A stretch of 64,000 nucleotides of DNA from Cenococcum geophilum 1.58 (Eukaryota > Ascomycota > Dothideomycetes > Gloniales > Gloniaceae): NCBI GenBank assembly GCA_001692895.1, contig KV748198.1, positions 1,152,367 to 1,216,366 on the forward strand, written 5' to 3'. Position numbers and translations under genes: made by a program. Shown piece after piece: positions 1 to 12,845 of this stretch (positions are counted from its first letter, which is position 1; each line of letters begins with the position of its first letter). The notes beneath the pieces were generated by a model. It was not told the origin of the DNA. It worked only from the letters and a program-made list of their open reading frames with translations, and searched no databases.

Positions 1-741
1 ATTAACGCTTTATTAAAAACTATAGTAGAATTACCTAGCCTCTTAACTAACTTACTAGAAAAAACTAGCCCTTCTATTTTAACACTATATATAGGTAGGC
101 CTTTAATAAGCTTAAAAACGGCTAGTATTGGCTCTCCTACTTACTTATTTTAATCTAAAATGGCCCTTAATACTAGAAACTAATGCCTTAGACAGCGTAA
201 TAGCTAGTGTTTTTTCCTAGAAGTAACTAGATAGAGAATAGTACCCTATTATATACTATTTAAAGACTATAATAAATACCAAGCCAAACTACTATATCTA
301 TAATAAAGAAATGCCAGCTATTATCTCTAGCTTTTAATACTAACATATATAGCTAAAGGGGCCCCTAAGCCCATTATAGTAGTTTTAGATTATAAGGCCC
401 TTAAATACTTTATAATAACTAAGGCCCTTATAGTATAGCAAGCGCGCTAGGTGGATACCTTATTTTAGTTTAACTTTCTAATAATATATAAGCTAGGCGC
501 TATTAACTATACGGATACTCTTATAAGGCGTAAATAGGACCTAAATAACTAGATAGCTGTAAAGATCTCCTTATAGATATAGACGCTACTATAATTAAAG
601 CACCTTAATCCTTAAATATAGGTAGAATTAAGTATAAAATCTTTAGAAGCTAAGATATGCCCTATTAACTCCCTAGAACTTAACCTTATTAATAAACTAC
701 TATAGGTAAACTGTACAGCCCCTTTTTTATAGGAGTACTAT
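1..741 (+). mobile_element. Ty3/gypsy family-1 pol remnant (RNase H part), RIP-degraded
   Basis: The window opens inside a plus-strand gypsy pol copy. The first 90 bases match the sequence just before the 17.7 kb breakpoint of element A, and the rest matches A at about 22.6-23.2 kb (end of RT, RNase H, start of integrase). CA and TG are nearly absent and stops are frequent, so no protein can be made. The fragment is interrupted at 741 by a solo-LTR-like insertion and resumes at 985. Family assignment rests on colinearity with A, B and F in this window. Confidence 0.8.
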
Positions 742-984
742 TGTGGGAGGGTACGACCACTCTCAGATAGGAAAGTCACAGTGCCGTCTGTCTGTCTGTC
801 GGTCGGTCGGTCGGTCAGTCGGTCGGTCGTCAGTCGTAATCAATCAGTAGGAAAGCAGTCAGTAAGAAGAAAGGAAAGAATGTATTCCGGTCGGTCGTGA
901 TCGAGAGAAGGAGAGAAGCCGAAGGCTCGATATATACAGGAAAATGCCAAGGCACTAAGTAGTGGCCCATTTTACCCCACTACA
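742..984 (+). repeat. Solo-LTR-like repeat R240, copy 1 (not RIP-mutated)
   Basis: This 243-bp unit begins TGTGGGAGGGTACG and ends ACCCCACTACA, so it has the TG...CA ends of an LTR. It is flanked by the 4-bp duplication CTAT (738-741 and 985-988). It contains a (GTCT/GTCG)n tetranucleotide run. CA and TG are plentiful, unlike in the host element, so it arrived after RIP of its host or escaped by being short. A near-identical copy lies at 60977-61216 and a mutated one at 3861-4102. A short non-autonomous element is the alternative to a solo LTR. Confidence 0.75.
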
Positions 985-2133
985 CTATAAAAAGGTAAAG
1001 GATATTACTAGCCTATAGTCCCTTAAAAATGGACTGCTTAAGTACTAGGTATAGCTAGTAGTAGTAAAGGAATAGAACTTACGGACTTAGCTTATTGCCG
1101 AAGTATATACCTAGGTCTTTATAGCCCATCTTAGAAAAAATAAGAGCTATAGAGTTATTTGTAACCGCTATTACTAGCCTAAAATAGTTATAGATATTAA
1201 CCGTTATATACGGAACTGCGATTGCTGCTATAGATCTATAATCCTATAAAATAAAACCCTAAAACTATTAAAACTACTCCTAATACTAGAACACCCCTAG
1301 TAGTATATCTCTATAGACTTTTATAAGCTGCCTATAGACTGTAACGGATATAATATAGTTATAATTTTAGTTAACCGCTTTAGTAAGCGCCTATTCTTAA
1401 TCCCCTATTATAAGAATATTAATACTAAAGAGGCGGCCTAACTATATATCTTCTATATTTACTAAATCTATAAACTACTAAATACTATTATATCCAATTA
1501 TGGGCCGTAATTTATATCGGCTTTCTAGAATAAGTTTACCTAAATCTTAAGTATTAAGCTAAAGCTTTCTATAGTATACTACCCCTAGATAAATAGTTAG
1601 ACGGAAATTATAAATTAATACTTAGACTAGAGACTTTGGCCCTTTATTAACTACTTCTAAAATAACTAGGCTAAACTACTACCCCTAATAGACTACGCCT
1701 AAGCAGCCCTACCTTATAACTTTATAGGATTCGCCCCTATCTAACTAGAAATAGGCTACTTACCCTATATAAGCTTTAACTAGGAAAGACTAAAAGGACC
1801 CCAGACTATATATAAGAAACTATCTTATAAGGAAGCCTAGCAGTACACCAAGCGCTTAGAAAAAGCCCAGATAGTAGCCTATATAAATTTAGAAAAGGCC
1901 TAGAAATTAATATAATAGTAGGCAAATAAGTATAGGTAAGAGCCTAACTTTACCGTAGGAGATATAGTCTGGGTTATAATAAAGAATTAGAAAACGGAAC
2001 GACCTAGCCATAAGCTAGACTATTAAATAGTAGGGCCGTATAAGGTCCTTAAAAAGATAGGTAACTTATATAGAGTAAAGCTCCCAGATTTAATTAAGGT
2101 TTACCCTATTTTCTCTCTAGATAAGCTATATTA
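985..2133 (+). mobile_element. Ty3/gypsy family-1 integrase remnant
   Basis: Continuation of the plus-strand gypsy copy: integrase core and C-terminal part, colinear with element A (29.7-30.5 kb) and with the reverse complement of element B (5.2-6.4 kb). The order runs from the integrase zinc-finger region near 1000-1250 to the region upstream of the 3' LTR near 2130. There similarity to A and B stops, so the 3' end and LTR of this copy are missing. The copy is strongly RIP-mutated with stops throughout. Confidence 0.75.
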
Positions 2134-3860
2134 AGGCGCCTCCGTATATACCTAGTCTATCTAGGTCTAAAAGTCTTCCTTCCCTTTAGCGGTTAAGCTT
2201 ATTCCTTTACTGCCGTAGCTCTTATATAAGCTAAATATTTAGGAGATCTTCTTCTAGAAGGATATCTATTTGCTTAGCGCCCTCTATAGCTATTATCCTT
2301 AACTCTATAGCCTCCTTTAGTCTTTCAAATATAAGGGTACTAGGCTCGTCTGCTACGGTCCCTATCTTTTCCATTATATGCCTATAATATTCAATAGGGA
2401 GTCCTTATATAAACTACCACCCCTTTTCTTATACAGTAAGGTTTTCTACAGCTACCGCTTTAGCTAAAATAGTGGTAAAATCTTATATATAGTAACGTAG
2501 ATTTCCTAGCTGCTCTGCTAACTTCCGAACAAATGCCTTAATAAAGTCTCTTAACTCTATTCATTAGTAGTAGTCATCCGCTTAATATTTAGCCCTAAGC
2601 TTTCTTATAAGTTTTATCCAGTCACTAATTACAAACTTAGGCAGACTTTAAACCTATATCCCTATCTAGTAATCGCAGTACTTTAAAAGGCCCTAGTGCT
2701 TCTCCTTGCTTATTATACAATATCGAGTATATAGCCATTTATACTGTTTAATGAACTATAATACGTTCTATCCTATAAAGTAAAAAGTCCCTATAGTTCC
2801 TAGAGCTAGCATCGGCTAAATTATAACGCAGATCTTATCTTAAACCGGTAACTACTAGTTATAGGGTAATATACCTAGAGCTTCCTTAGGAGCTTATAGG
2901 TGGTTTTTACGGTGCTTATCCTTCGCCTACTAAGGGTTATCGGTCCTAGGTGTCGCGGGTAAACATTATAATAGGTCTGCTTATATTGCCGCCTAAGGTA
3001 ATAGCATCCTAGATAGCTGTTCTGGTGTTAGTTTATACTTAGCAAAAGACGTATAGACTTTAGTTCCTTCTAGCTGCTTCTTAATACCTAGAGGTCGGTC
3101 TTCCTAAAAGAGCATAGTGTCTTTATCTACGGCCACTAGGTCTTAATACGTCCATCTATTTTAACTTGCCGTTATTCTATATAGTAGGGTACTACTAAAC
3201 CTTATGCTTTTACCTATATCTGCTTCTTTACGGAATACCTTTAAAGCTACTACTAACACAATCTAGATAACTTAAAAGAAGATAAAACTAAGCTAGAATA
3301 GGTAGCTTTTAAGAGCAGATCTAATCTCGTATACTTATAACCTTACTTAGTATTCTCTCTTCTATTCCTAAAGGGCAGCGCTAACCTCCTCTACCGCCAG
3401 TTACGTTAGATCTCGTTTCTATCTAATTAATTAGCCCTTAGCTGCCTATTGTCTCTATATCTCTAATAAAGCTCTAGCCATATCTGTGCGTAGATAGATA
3501 GTAAAGATATTAAGTAACTCTAACCACCGGTAAAAGTTATCTAATTAGCTCGCTGGTTCGCTTAACGTCCTTACTAAGACCTTTTAATTTCTACCCTTTT
3601 TCCTTCTGTTTCCACTCTTTAGCCTATATATTAAGTCTAGCTGTCCTATCTTTTCCGGGACTGGTTTCCCTTACTATCCAATACTGCCTAATTCTCTTCT
3701 TCTACTATCTCGTCTGTTTAGCTAGCGGTTCTTTTATAGCTAGTTGTTCTTCTACAGCTAGCGGCTCTTTAGTAGTTATAGTATGTTCCTATATATATAT
3801 AGCACTAGACTTCTAATCTAAAGAGCTTACTGTTATCCCTATATAAAATGCTATAAAGTA
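2134..3860 (-). pseudogene. Unassigned degenerate coding remnant, possibly retrotransposon gag
   Basis: No element ends are visible. On the minus strand at about 2250-2560 one frame, ignoring RIP-type stops, gives a run with normal protein composition (including EYYRHIMEKIG and FERLKEAIE). That is compatible with a gag-like helical protein, but I do not recognise the family. The rest is AT-rich and CA/TG-depleted. No intact ORF is present. Confidence 0.3.
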
Positions 3861-4102
3861 TATAGAAGAGTACAACCACTCTTAGATAGGAAAGTTATAG
3901 TGCTATCTATCTATTAGTCGGTCGGTTAGTTAGTCGGTCAATTATAATTAGTTAGAAGTAATTAGTAAAACAGTTAGTAAGAAGAGAAAGAAAAGAATAT
4001 ATTCCTAGTAGGTTCGTAATATTAAAAAAAAGGGAAGCAGAAGGCTTAATAAATACAGGAAAATGCCAAGGTACTAGGCGTAAGCCATTTTACCCCACTA
4101 CA
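3861..4102 (+). repeat. R240 repeat, copy 3 (RIP-mutated)
   Basis: Colinear with the 742-984 and 60977-61216 copies from TATAGAAGAGTAC to CCCCACTACA. It differs almost only by C-to-T and G-to-A changes, for example the start TGTGGGAGGG read as TATAGAAGAG. No clear target duplication remains. It shows what RIP does to this unit. Confidence 0.75.
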
Positions 4103-4598
4103 CTATATCTCCAATTAATAACTTAGAGATAAGAAATATCTTTAAGGATAAAGGTAAAGGGGAGGGGGATAGTATTACGGACCTTATATTAATAGGAGTA
4201 TAACTACTAAAAAGAGATATAAATAAGTTAGTTAAGATAGTATAGAATAAAGGGTAATTAAGTTACGTAGCTAGCTGTGTTGCAAGTTTAAAATATAGAA
4301 ATATAAAAACGTAAGAATATAAAGCGTACTAATGTACTAACGTACTAATATACTTAGTATATTTCTTAGAAGTAGTATTATATATTTAAAGGACTTCAGT
4401 CCCTACCTAGATAGTTATTTTCTTTATAGTAAATTTTAGAATATAATTAAATTTAATCTATTAGGTACCTACCTTACTAAGTTTAGAGTTATTTTATTTA
4501 TTTATCTATATACCTAGCCTATTAATAAGTCTACCATAATATTTCCTATAAAGCTTTGTTATAACTTACTAAGCTAATACTATATAAAGAGACCGGGC
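4103..4598. other. AT-rich RIP-degraded sequence without recognisable gene
   Basis: No ORF or element end is visible through about 4540. The last ~40 bases (to 4598) and the sequence resuming at 13930 together resemble element A at about 16311-16350. Element B therefore seems to have inserted into another plus-strand gypsy pol copy. Confidence 0.5.
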
Positions 4599-4825
4599 TA
4601 TTAGCGACTCAGTTAATCGAGATATAAGTACGGCAAGGGGGTCGCGCAAGCTTATACAATTGGATTGTCTATAAACGAGAATCTAAAGCTAGGGAAAGGA
4701 AAGGAGAAGAAGAGCAGCGCCGTTCAATATTTTATAAGATCTTTGCGTTACGTAACCGCAATATACGGCAATCTGTAACAACTTACCGGTGTGTAGTTCT
4801 GCTAAGTCTTACCAGTGCTATAATA
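4599..4825 (-). repeat. 3' LTR of gypsy element B (family-1 LTR, minus orientation)
   Basis: 227 bp, same length and colinear with the partner LTR at 13703-13929. Related LTRs are at 14238, 30912, 38489 and 52112. Read on the minus strand it starts TATTATAGCACTGG and ends GAGTCGCTAATA. It is followed at 4826 by a pyrimidine-rich stretch, the reverse complement of a polypurine tract. The outer flanks CGGGC (4594-4598) and CAGGC (13930-13934) are a probable 5-bp target duplication with one mismatch. Confidence 0.85.
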
Positions 4826-4868
4826 TTACCTCCCCCTCTAAAAAAGCCTGCCCTTAGGCTTTATTGCT

Positions 4869-4968
4869 AAAAGTCTTAGTAAGAGAATCTAACTAATTAG
4901 ATAACTTTAACTGCCGGTTAAAGTTTCTAGATATCTTAAGACCTTATATAACTAAGAAATTTCTAGGG
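4869..4968 (-). repeat. Palindrome module P1 in the 3' UTR of element B
   Basis: A 100-bp block between polypurine tract and integrase of B that is colinear, without gaps, with 24123-24222 in the copia element; I count six differences, all transitions. It contains two adjacent inverted repeats: ATCTAA/TTAGAT with a 4-nt loop (4887-4902), and AACTTTAAC..GGTTAAAGTT (4903-4925). Family-1 copies C and F lack it at the same position. Confidence 0.75.
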
Positions 4969-7900
4969 TATTTTTGTTCTTATATTCTTCTAGTAGCTTA
5001 TTATCTTTGTTATACCAGCATTCTATCCACTTATTTAGGTACTTTAGCGGTCTGGGTTTATTAGGGTAACGGCTATAAAACTTCTAAAGCTTATAGGGAC
5101 TACCTATAAAGTTCTATATAGGGTACTAAGTGAGATCTAAGTTATATCCTTTCTAACTAATACAATATTTTAATATTCCCTTTATAAGTTTACAGGTTAG
5201 TATTTCTTTAATTTCCTATTTATTATTATTATTAACTTAAATTAGCAGGGGAGGTTTATTCTTTTATTTGGGTAGTAGATTATTTATAGCTTTCTATAGC
5301 TTATCCGGTAAGAAGATAGGGTGAACTTTAATTAAGTCTGGGAGCTTAACCTTATACAAGTTGCCTACTTTATTAAGAATCTTATATAGTCCTACTATCT
5401 TATAGTCTAGCTTACGGCTAGACCGTTTTATCTTCTAGTTCTTTATTATAACCTAGACTATATCGCCTATAGTAAAGTTAGGCTCGCGCCTATACTTATT
5501 CGCCTGCTATTTTATTAATTTTTAAGCCTTTTTTAGGTTTGTCCGGGCTACTTTCTAGGCTTCTTCTAAGCGCTTAGCGTACTGCTGGGCTTCCTTATAA
5601 GATAGTTTTTCACGTACAGTCTAATTCCCTTTTAGTCTTTCCTAGTTAAAGCTTATATAGGGTAGGTAACCTATTTCTAGTTAAATAGGGGCAAATCTGG
5701 TAGAGTTGTGGGCTAGGGTAGCTTAGGCATAGTCTATTAAGGGTAATAGTTTGGCCTAGTTATCCTAGAAGTAGTTAATAAAAGGCCAAAGTCTCTAGTC
5801 CAAGTATTAATTTATAATCTCCGTTTAACCGTCTATCTAGGGGTAATATACTATAGAAAGCTTTAGCTTAATACCTAGGATTTAGGTAAACTTATTCTAA
5901 AAGGCTAATATAAACTACGGCCTATAGTTAGATATAATAGTATCTAGTAGTCTATAAATTTAGTAGATATAGTAGATATATAGTTAGGCCGCCTCTTTAG
6001 CATTAATATTTTTATGATAGGGAATTAAAAACGGGCGCTTACTAAAGCGGTTAACTAGGATTATAACTATATTATATTTATTACGGTCTAGAGGTAGCTT
6101 ATAAAAGTCTATAGAGATATATTACTAGGGGCGGTTAGGTATTAGGAGGGCTTTTAATAATCCTAGGGTCTTATCTTATAGAATTATAGACCTATAGCAG
6201 TTATTGCAGTTCCGTATATAGCGGTTACCAATAATCCTACAGGTCTTATTTTTTCTAGGGTAGGCCGTAGAGACCTAGGTATATACTTTGGCAATAAGCT
6301 AAGTCTATAAGTTTTATTCCTCTACTACTACTAGCTATTCACGGTACTTAAGTAGTCCACTTTTAAGGGACTATAGGCTAGAAACGTTCTTTGCCTTTTT
6401 GTAGTATTCCTATAAAGAAGGGGCCGTACAGTTTACCTATAGTAGTTTATTAATAAGGTCCAGTTCTATAGAGTTAATAGGGCATATCTTAGCATCTAAA
6501 GAGTCTGTATTTAGTTCTACCTATATTTAGGGGTTAAGGTGCTCTAGTTATAGTAGCGCTTAGGTTTATAATAAGATCTTAGCGGCTATCTGGTTATTTA
6601 TATCCTATTTACGCCTTATAAGAGCGTCTGTACGGTTAGTAGCGCCTAGCCTATATATAATTAGGAAGTTAAACTAAGATAGGGTATCCGCCTAGCGCGC
6701 CTATTAGGCTATAAGGGCCTTTATTATTATAAAATATTCTAAGGCCTTATAATTGGACACTACCTAAATAAACTCGGGGGTGCCTTTTAGTTGGGCTTGC
6801 TAGTGCTAAAAGCTAGAGATAATAGCTAGTATTTCTTTATCGTAAATTAGGTAGTTTAGCTTAGTATCTACTATAGTCTTTAAATAGTAAGCAATAGGGT
6901 GCCATTTTTTGTCTGTCTACTTTTAGGAGTAAACGCCAGCTATAACACTATCTAAGGTATTAGTTTTTAGCATTAAGGGCCGTTTTAGGTTAATATAGGT
7001 AAGTAAGGGAGCAGAGACCAGTCGTTTCTTAAGCTTATTAAAGGCCTACCCATATACGGTGTTAAAGTAAAAGGGCTAGTCCTTATAGGTAAGTAGGCTT
7101 AGTGGCCGGGTAATCTTGCTATAGTTCTTAATAAAGCGTTAATAGAAGTTATAGAACCCTAAAAATAACTATACCCCCTTTACGGTCCTTAGGGGTACCT
7201 ATTAGTTAATTATAGCCGTCTTTTCTAGGTCTGCCTTAATCCCATTTATACTAATAATAAACTCTAAGTACTTTATATACTTAACACTAAATTCTAACTT
7301 TTTAATATCGGCTTAGAGGCTAGCTTTCTAAAGCCGTTATAGGACTTTATAGACATGCTCTTTATATTCTAGTTTATTTTTAGAGTAGATTATAATATTA
7401 TCTAGATATACTATATAGAAGTTATTAAGGTAGTTAAATAGTATATTATTTATATATCGTTAGTATATGGCTAGTCCGTTAGTTAGTCTAAAAGGTAGTA
7501 CTTTATATTTATATGTTTTATAATAGGTCCGAAATATAATAAGGTCTTCTAATTTAGGGTCCATCTTAATTTAGTAAAAAGCCTAGCGGATATTAAGCTT
7601 TATAAAGATCTTAGCTCTACTTATTTAGGCCAAAGTCTTATTAAGTAAAGGTAGTGGGTAGCGGTCTTTAAGGGTTAAATTATTAAGCTTATAGTAGTTA
7701 ATATAGAAACAAAGTCCTCTATTTAGCTTTTTAGTAAAGAGAATAAGTAAGTTAAAAGGGGCTTAACTAGGCTTAATAAAGCCCTTATCTAGGTTATTAA
7801 TAAGATACTGCTTTATGGCCTATAATTTAGTAGTAGATTACTATTAGAGGGGGCTATAGCTAAGGGTAACCACCTTATCCAGCTTAATTTTAATTTTATA

Positions 7901-9481
7901 GTTGTATGGTTAGTGAGGCGGGAGTATATTAAACGCTACTTTAGAGAAGGTGTTTTTAAATTTCTGGTATTAACAAGGCAGTTTTTGTTCTACTAGCTCC
8001 TTATCTATAAGCTCGCCTTTCTCTTAGGCTAAGGCTTCTTTCTCTTTAATTATTTAATTAATTTCATATAAGCTTAGTATAAAGGCAATGGTATTAGGCT
8101 AAACTAGGTTCTAGTAGAATCTTATAGCGCTAATATAGCAAATATTAACTGGTAGAAGGTCCGTGGGTTTCTTTACAGATATTTATTAGGCCGTATTTTA
8201 CGGTATAAGGTTTATAGTCTTCCTTAGCTTATATTCTATTTTCCGTAAGTTATTCTTCTAGTTTATTAGTTTAGTATATTATCTAATATCTCTAGCCTTT
8301 CTTTATAGCTATATAGGGCCTAAGTTCTCTATTAGGGACTTAGCTAAGCTACTACTAACTTTCTAAGTCTTTAGTATGGGTGGTGTAATATAGGTAGTTT
8401 AGGGGCGGCGTAGTATACGGATCTGTTGCGGATTAAGCTATATATCCTTCTTAAAAGCCTAGTCCCTAAGCATTGCATCGGCCTAATAAATAGTGTTTAT
8501 CTACGGCCGTATAAGGTTTTCCATTATAATACTAATCTCTTTTAAAAAGGAAGGCGTTAGGGGTATAGTTTTAGGCTAGATAAGCTACCTGTTTTATATG
8601 TTAAGCTATAAGCCTAAATAGGCTAGCTATTTTCTCCCTAAGATTATATTATAGCTTCTAAGGTCCGTAATAAGGAAGGGGATATTATACTACTTTTATC
8701 CGTTAACGCGGAGGTAGATCTATAAGATAGTTATAATAGGTAGTCCTATCCGTCCGTTATAACCGTAAATAGAGATTAGTTTAGGTAGTTCTTTAAGGGG
8801 TATATTTAAAAAGTTAGCTAGTTTTATAGCGCACTTTATATTAATTAAGGTAAAGGCATTTACTTCTAAGTTAGCTAAAGTAGAGGTTAAAACTTAATAT
8901 TTATTACGAAATAAAGTATAAGGGATAGTGTAGCTTCTTCTACTAACTAGCTAATCTAGATTAATATATAATATATTAATCCCTTTTAACCCTAGAGAGG
9001 AGTCTTCCTTTAGGGTTCCTTTTTTTCTAGCTTTATACTATCTTTCTAAATTAATAGGACCTTATTTATCTTTGCCTTTATTAGGTAGTTTCTTATAGGG
9101 TAGCCTAGTTAACCGTATAAGAAGTAAGCTCCTTAATTACTAAGGGCCTATATATAGAGGTCGCTATATATAGGCCGGGTGTATACTAAACCTACAGTAG
9201 GGGTAGCTGCGTAGCTAGCTGCTAGGTTAATAATAGGAGTTACTAATCGTGCTAGGGCACTATAGGCTGTACTTATAGTATTTACGGCCTAGTTTATAAG
9301 GTTTCTAGTTTTTAGCTAATTAGCGCGTGCCTTAATTTAACGGAGGCCTTAGTTAATAGCTAGGTAATAGTCTATAAGTTCCTTTAACGTCTATACTATA
9401 GTATAAGCTAGCAATACGGCCCGCTGTAGGTCTAGGGTAAGCTTATTAAAGAGGTCTGGTAGTAGGTCTTCTTAGGGGATT

Positions 9482-9492
9482 TAAGCCTATTT
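9482..9492. repeat. Target-site duplication of the LINE-type insertion (left)
   Basis: TAAGCCTATTT at 9482-9492 is repeated exactly at 12846-12856. The interrupted gag of element B resumes across these two points when compared with element A near 15.28 kb. Confidence 0.8.
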
Positions 9493-9959
9493 TTATTTTT
9501 TTTTATTTTTTTATATCTATTGTATTATACTACGTACAATACTGCGCATGCAGCCTCTAGGCTATGGCGCTATAGTCATATATATATAAATCCCTTAGGA
9601 CAGCTTAACATATACTAGTAACTATATCCTAGTAGTTTATAAGCCCCTAAACTAGGGGTTTATAGTTCCTTAGTAAAATACTAAGTTATAAATAACTACT
9701 AGAGAATAAGAAAATGGTAGAAAACTATAAGAAATAAGAAATCCTAACGCCTTTCCCTGTCCTTTTGTAATTTATTTCTGTTTTTTTACTTACTAATATC
9801 TCTTTTTTAGAAGCCTAGTAGGAGTTACCTCCTATAGATCCTGCTATTATTAGCCACTTTCTAGTAGCTATTTCTGTCCTACTTAGAAATAGAAAAAGCG
9901 CCTCTCTTCCTCTTTATATACAAAATAGCTTCTTTAGAGAGAGAGAAGAGCCTAGTTTC

Positions 9960-11210
9960 TTTCGCATTTCTCTTCTTTCTTCCCTATATAGGTTGNAGTC
10001 TAGTAGTAGATGTCTAGGGGTTTGTAGTGCTCTACATTCCCTAAAGCATCTACCTTCTTTATCCTCTCCTATTACTTTAGTAAAGGATTTAAAATAGCCT
10101 TTTCCTAGCTTTAGCTAAAAGAAAGCCGATTATAGCCTTTTAGGATATTTATCCTTAGGGGCTTTAAGAGAAAAGGAATAGCTTCCTTTACAGATCCTAG
10201 TATAGTGTTTTCCNTTATTCTTATTCTGCTGCTAATTGTTTTTCCACTATTCTAGTATCTCTTCTCTTGCCGCTCTCCCTATATAGGCTAAGGAGGTATA
10301 AGAAGATTATTGTTTTCTTCTAGAAAGGCCCTTTTTAGCTAGCTTATCTGCTATTTCGTTTCTATAGATTCCTAAATAGCTAGGNACCCAGTAGAAGTTA
10401 ATAGAGATCCCCTTACTAGCTAAATAGGAACAGCTTTGCGTAATTTTAAAGACTAGTTCTTGCCCCCCTATAAGAGAATTAAGCTATAATCTCTTAATAG
10501 CCGCTTGGCTATCTATAAAGATATAGACTTGTTTCTCTTCTAGTCTTTATTATTTTAGGTGTTTTAGGGCCCTATAGACTGCATAAAGCTCTACGTTTAT
10601 AATTTCTATATAGGGTCCTAAATTCCAGTTCGTTGCATATTTAATCCTATTTCTCTCCCCTATTTTATATATAGCAGCTATATTTAATTTATTGTCTTTA
10701 GAGCCATCTATATAGTATATATCTACTAAGTCTCACTCTAGGGATTCTTGTAGATTTTCTACTAGTCTTAGATGTTCTTGTACAGCTTCTTCTTTACTAC
10801 CCCTTAAGATAGAAAAGAATGCAGAGATAGGAGGAGACCACGGTTTTTGCCATTCTAAAGAGATTCTCTCTATTTTCCAGGTTTAAATTAGCTGCTAAAC
10901 TCTAGAGGCTAAAGATAGTAGCTATGTCTTTAGCTGTAAGAAGTACTTTATAGTAGAGTTTTTAGGGCTAGAACTAGAGCTAGAATTAGCTGCTAATTCG
11001 TCCCTATCTTTGTTAATCTCTTCTATATAGACCTTCTTAATTACGTGGTTTTCCTTAAATTTTAGGATTCTTAATGCGTAGTTATTGCAAAGCTTTTTAA
11101 ATCTAATTCTAGGAGGAGGAATAGAGGCTTCGATTTCTATAGCTTAGCTAGGAGCAGGTAGTTATATATTAGCTAGTAATACAGTAGAGTTCGACATACC
11201 TGCTTATCTA
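9960..11210 (-). pseudogene. LINE ORF2 C-terminal part: RNase H domain remnant
   Basis: Read on the minus strand from about 11.2 kb, ignoring a few stops, the frame gives the pre-RNase H linker of fungal LINE polymerases. The RNase H domain follows, with an acidic segment ELYAVYRALK near 10.58 kb, the IDSQAAIK motif (10501-10520, the catalytic aspartate context) and a W-V-P...G-I-Y-x-N-E-x-A-D-K-L-A-K-K block (10327-10395). A cysteine-containing tail near 10.0-10.05 kb may be the usual C-terminal zinc knuckle. In-frame TAG codons make it non-functional. RT, expected immediately upstream, is missing. The family is clear; the clade (Tad1 or I) is inferred. Confidence 0.8.
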
Positions 11211-11219
11211 GGCCTCTAC

Positions 11220-12845
11220 CCTAGTTTTCTAGTACTTTAGTCCCAAACTACAAGCAGTTGGCTGCCACCACCAATCGCATAGGGATTCTCACCAGTTCTT
11301 ATAGATATCTTATAATAGGGTTGGCCCAAGTACTAGTCCGCCCCCTAGCAGTCTATATAAGAGTTTCCTCCTAGGGTTAGTACGCTTTCGCACAGCTTAG
11401 GAGCCTTCTATAGCCTCTAGTTTCACGCCTCTCTTTATTATTTCCGCCGGCATGGGTATAAGCTGCCATTTATAGGGGTTGTAACTCCCGTCTTACGCAC
11501 CTACTTTTGGCGTAATCCTATAAGGGCGTTGTAGCTGCATCCTGCAATATAGTTAGGTATACCTTCTACGGTCAAGGCCTAGTTAAAACCTCTCCTACCT
11601 AAGTAACTCCTGTTTACTCCATAAGCACGTCTTATTGGCATACCGTCCTAGCAAAGCGAACGGTTCTGTCTGTTAATATACTAACACGCGCATCCGTTCT
11701 CTTAAGCCACGTAGTAGTCTCTCCGGCTAAGACGTGATTTTACCTACCTATTAGGTATACTAAGGGTCAGAGCCCAGCTAAGGGGTGAGGTCCTTAGAGC
11801 CAGCAGTAGCTACTACGCACTACGCCCTGTAGGAGGTTTTAATTCCCGTTTCGCGTTGCCTATAAGAGTCTCCTTATAATAGGCCGACCGTGTCTTACAA
11901 AAGGGGGCCATAGACCAGGTCCCGTGCCAGGTAACCTACTCCCCCCTCTCCTACTAACCAAGCTTGTGTCCCCCCTCCTTATAAGCTGGCCTGTGTCTCT
12001 AACTTATTAAGTCCTCGTACAACTGGCCTGTGTTTCCTTAGAGCCTCCCCCATATATATACGCAGGTTGCGTACACCACGCCTATTAAGACCCTCCTGTG
12101 AGTCACCTAGTCGAGCGCCATGGAGCCGTCGAAGCTGGCCTGTGTTTCCGCTACCTAGAGCTTTGCCCGTGTTTCCACCTCGTCGAGCCGTCTGGTCGCC
12201 GTCTGGTCGCCGTCACGTCGCCGTCGCGTCGCTGTCGCGTCTGTCGTCCAGGTCGCGCGCACCACGCCTATTAAGACCCTCTTCTAAGTCACCTGGGTGT
12301 TGTATACCAGATAGGCCCTCGTAGAGGGGCCTTAACAAGTTCTCTAGGCAGGGCCTTAATAAGTTTCGTACGATTCTACGACGCGTTAACCTTAACAAGT
12401 TCTTATAAAAAAGAGGTTCCCTACGCCCTCGCCGTGTCCCTACGGTCTCAGAGCTAGTGCAAGCCAAAGGGTGTCCTGTTATACGACTAGGACGCGTCTA
12501 TGTTAACTAGCTAGGTGATAAGGCCAGTTTCGGGCCTGGCTACGAGCCAGGTAGTCGTATATCGGGTGGTTTTCGTATCCCAGTTTCCCTTGATGGCCCC
12601 CCTAGATGGTAGAGCAGGAGCCCTAGGCGGGGGCAGTAGGACTCCTGGTGTTGTTGAGGGCGATGCTTTGTACGATGCTTCGTATGCGTCGCAGGCTCAA
12701 CACCACAGAACCGCGACGACAGCGCGCTGCACGCGCTGCGACGGCTCCCTACCATCGCCTCTGCACTTGGCCATCAAAAGAAACGATTTCCTGATGATGT
12801 TTCCACCCGCGGCGACGTGGACGCGTGCAGTAGGGCTTCGCGGGC
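11220..12845 (-). other. 5' segment of the LINE insertion: low-RIP, non-RT sequence with internal repeats
   Basis: This stretch keeps many CA/TG dinucleotides and lacks recognisable RT or endonuclease motifs on either strand. It contains a direct repeat of about 35 bp (12074-12108 and 12260-12294, both starting CACCACGCCTATTAAGACCC) and several copies of GGCCTGTGTTTCC-like words between 11982 and 12180. Small ORFs (12067-12324 plus, 12213-12467 minus, 12515-12862 plus) overlap one another, have arginine/serine/proline-rich shadow-like compositions, and are not supported as genes. It may be a long 5' leader or an unrelated sequence fused to the LINE. Confidence 0.5.

Larger units (their letters stand above)
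9493..12845 (-). mobile_element. LINE-type (Tad1/I-like) retrotransposon insertion, minus strand
   Basis: This insertion in the gag of element B is bounded by the 11-bp duplication TAAGCCTATTT and has a T-rich run at 9491-9520, read as a poly(A) tail on the minus strand. The tail places the 3' end at the left. Coding similarity is confined to the 3' half (RNase H, see next entry). The 5' half (about 11220-12845) is less RIP-affected and shows no reverse transcriptase or endonuclease that I can recognise. At about 3.35 kb it is shorter than full LINEs of this clade. Three ambiguous N bases lie in it (9996, 10214, 10385). Confidence 0.75.

Noticed and set aside
781..870. CRISPR-like or tandem-spacer array
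   Set aside because: Simple GTCT/GTCG tetranucleotide repeat without spacers, in a eukaryotic retroelement.
11220..12480. Possible rDNA fragment
   Set aside because: The GC-richer, CA/TG-retaining sequence suggested rDNA at first, but I could not match any conserved rRNA segment on either strand.
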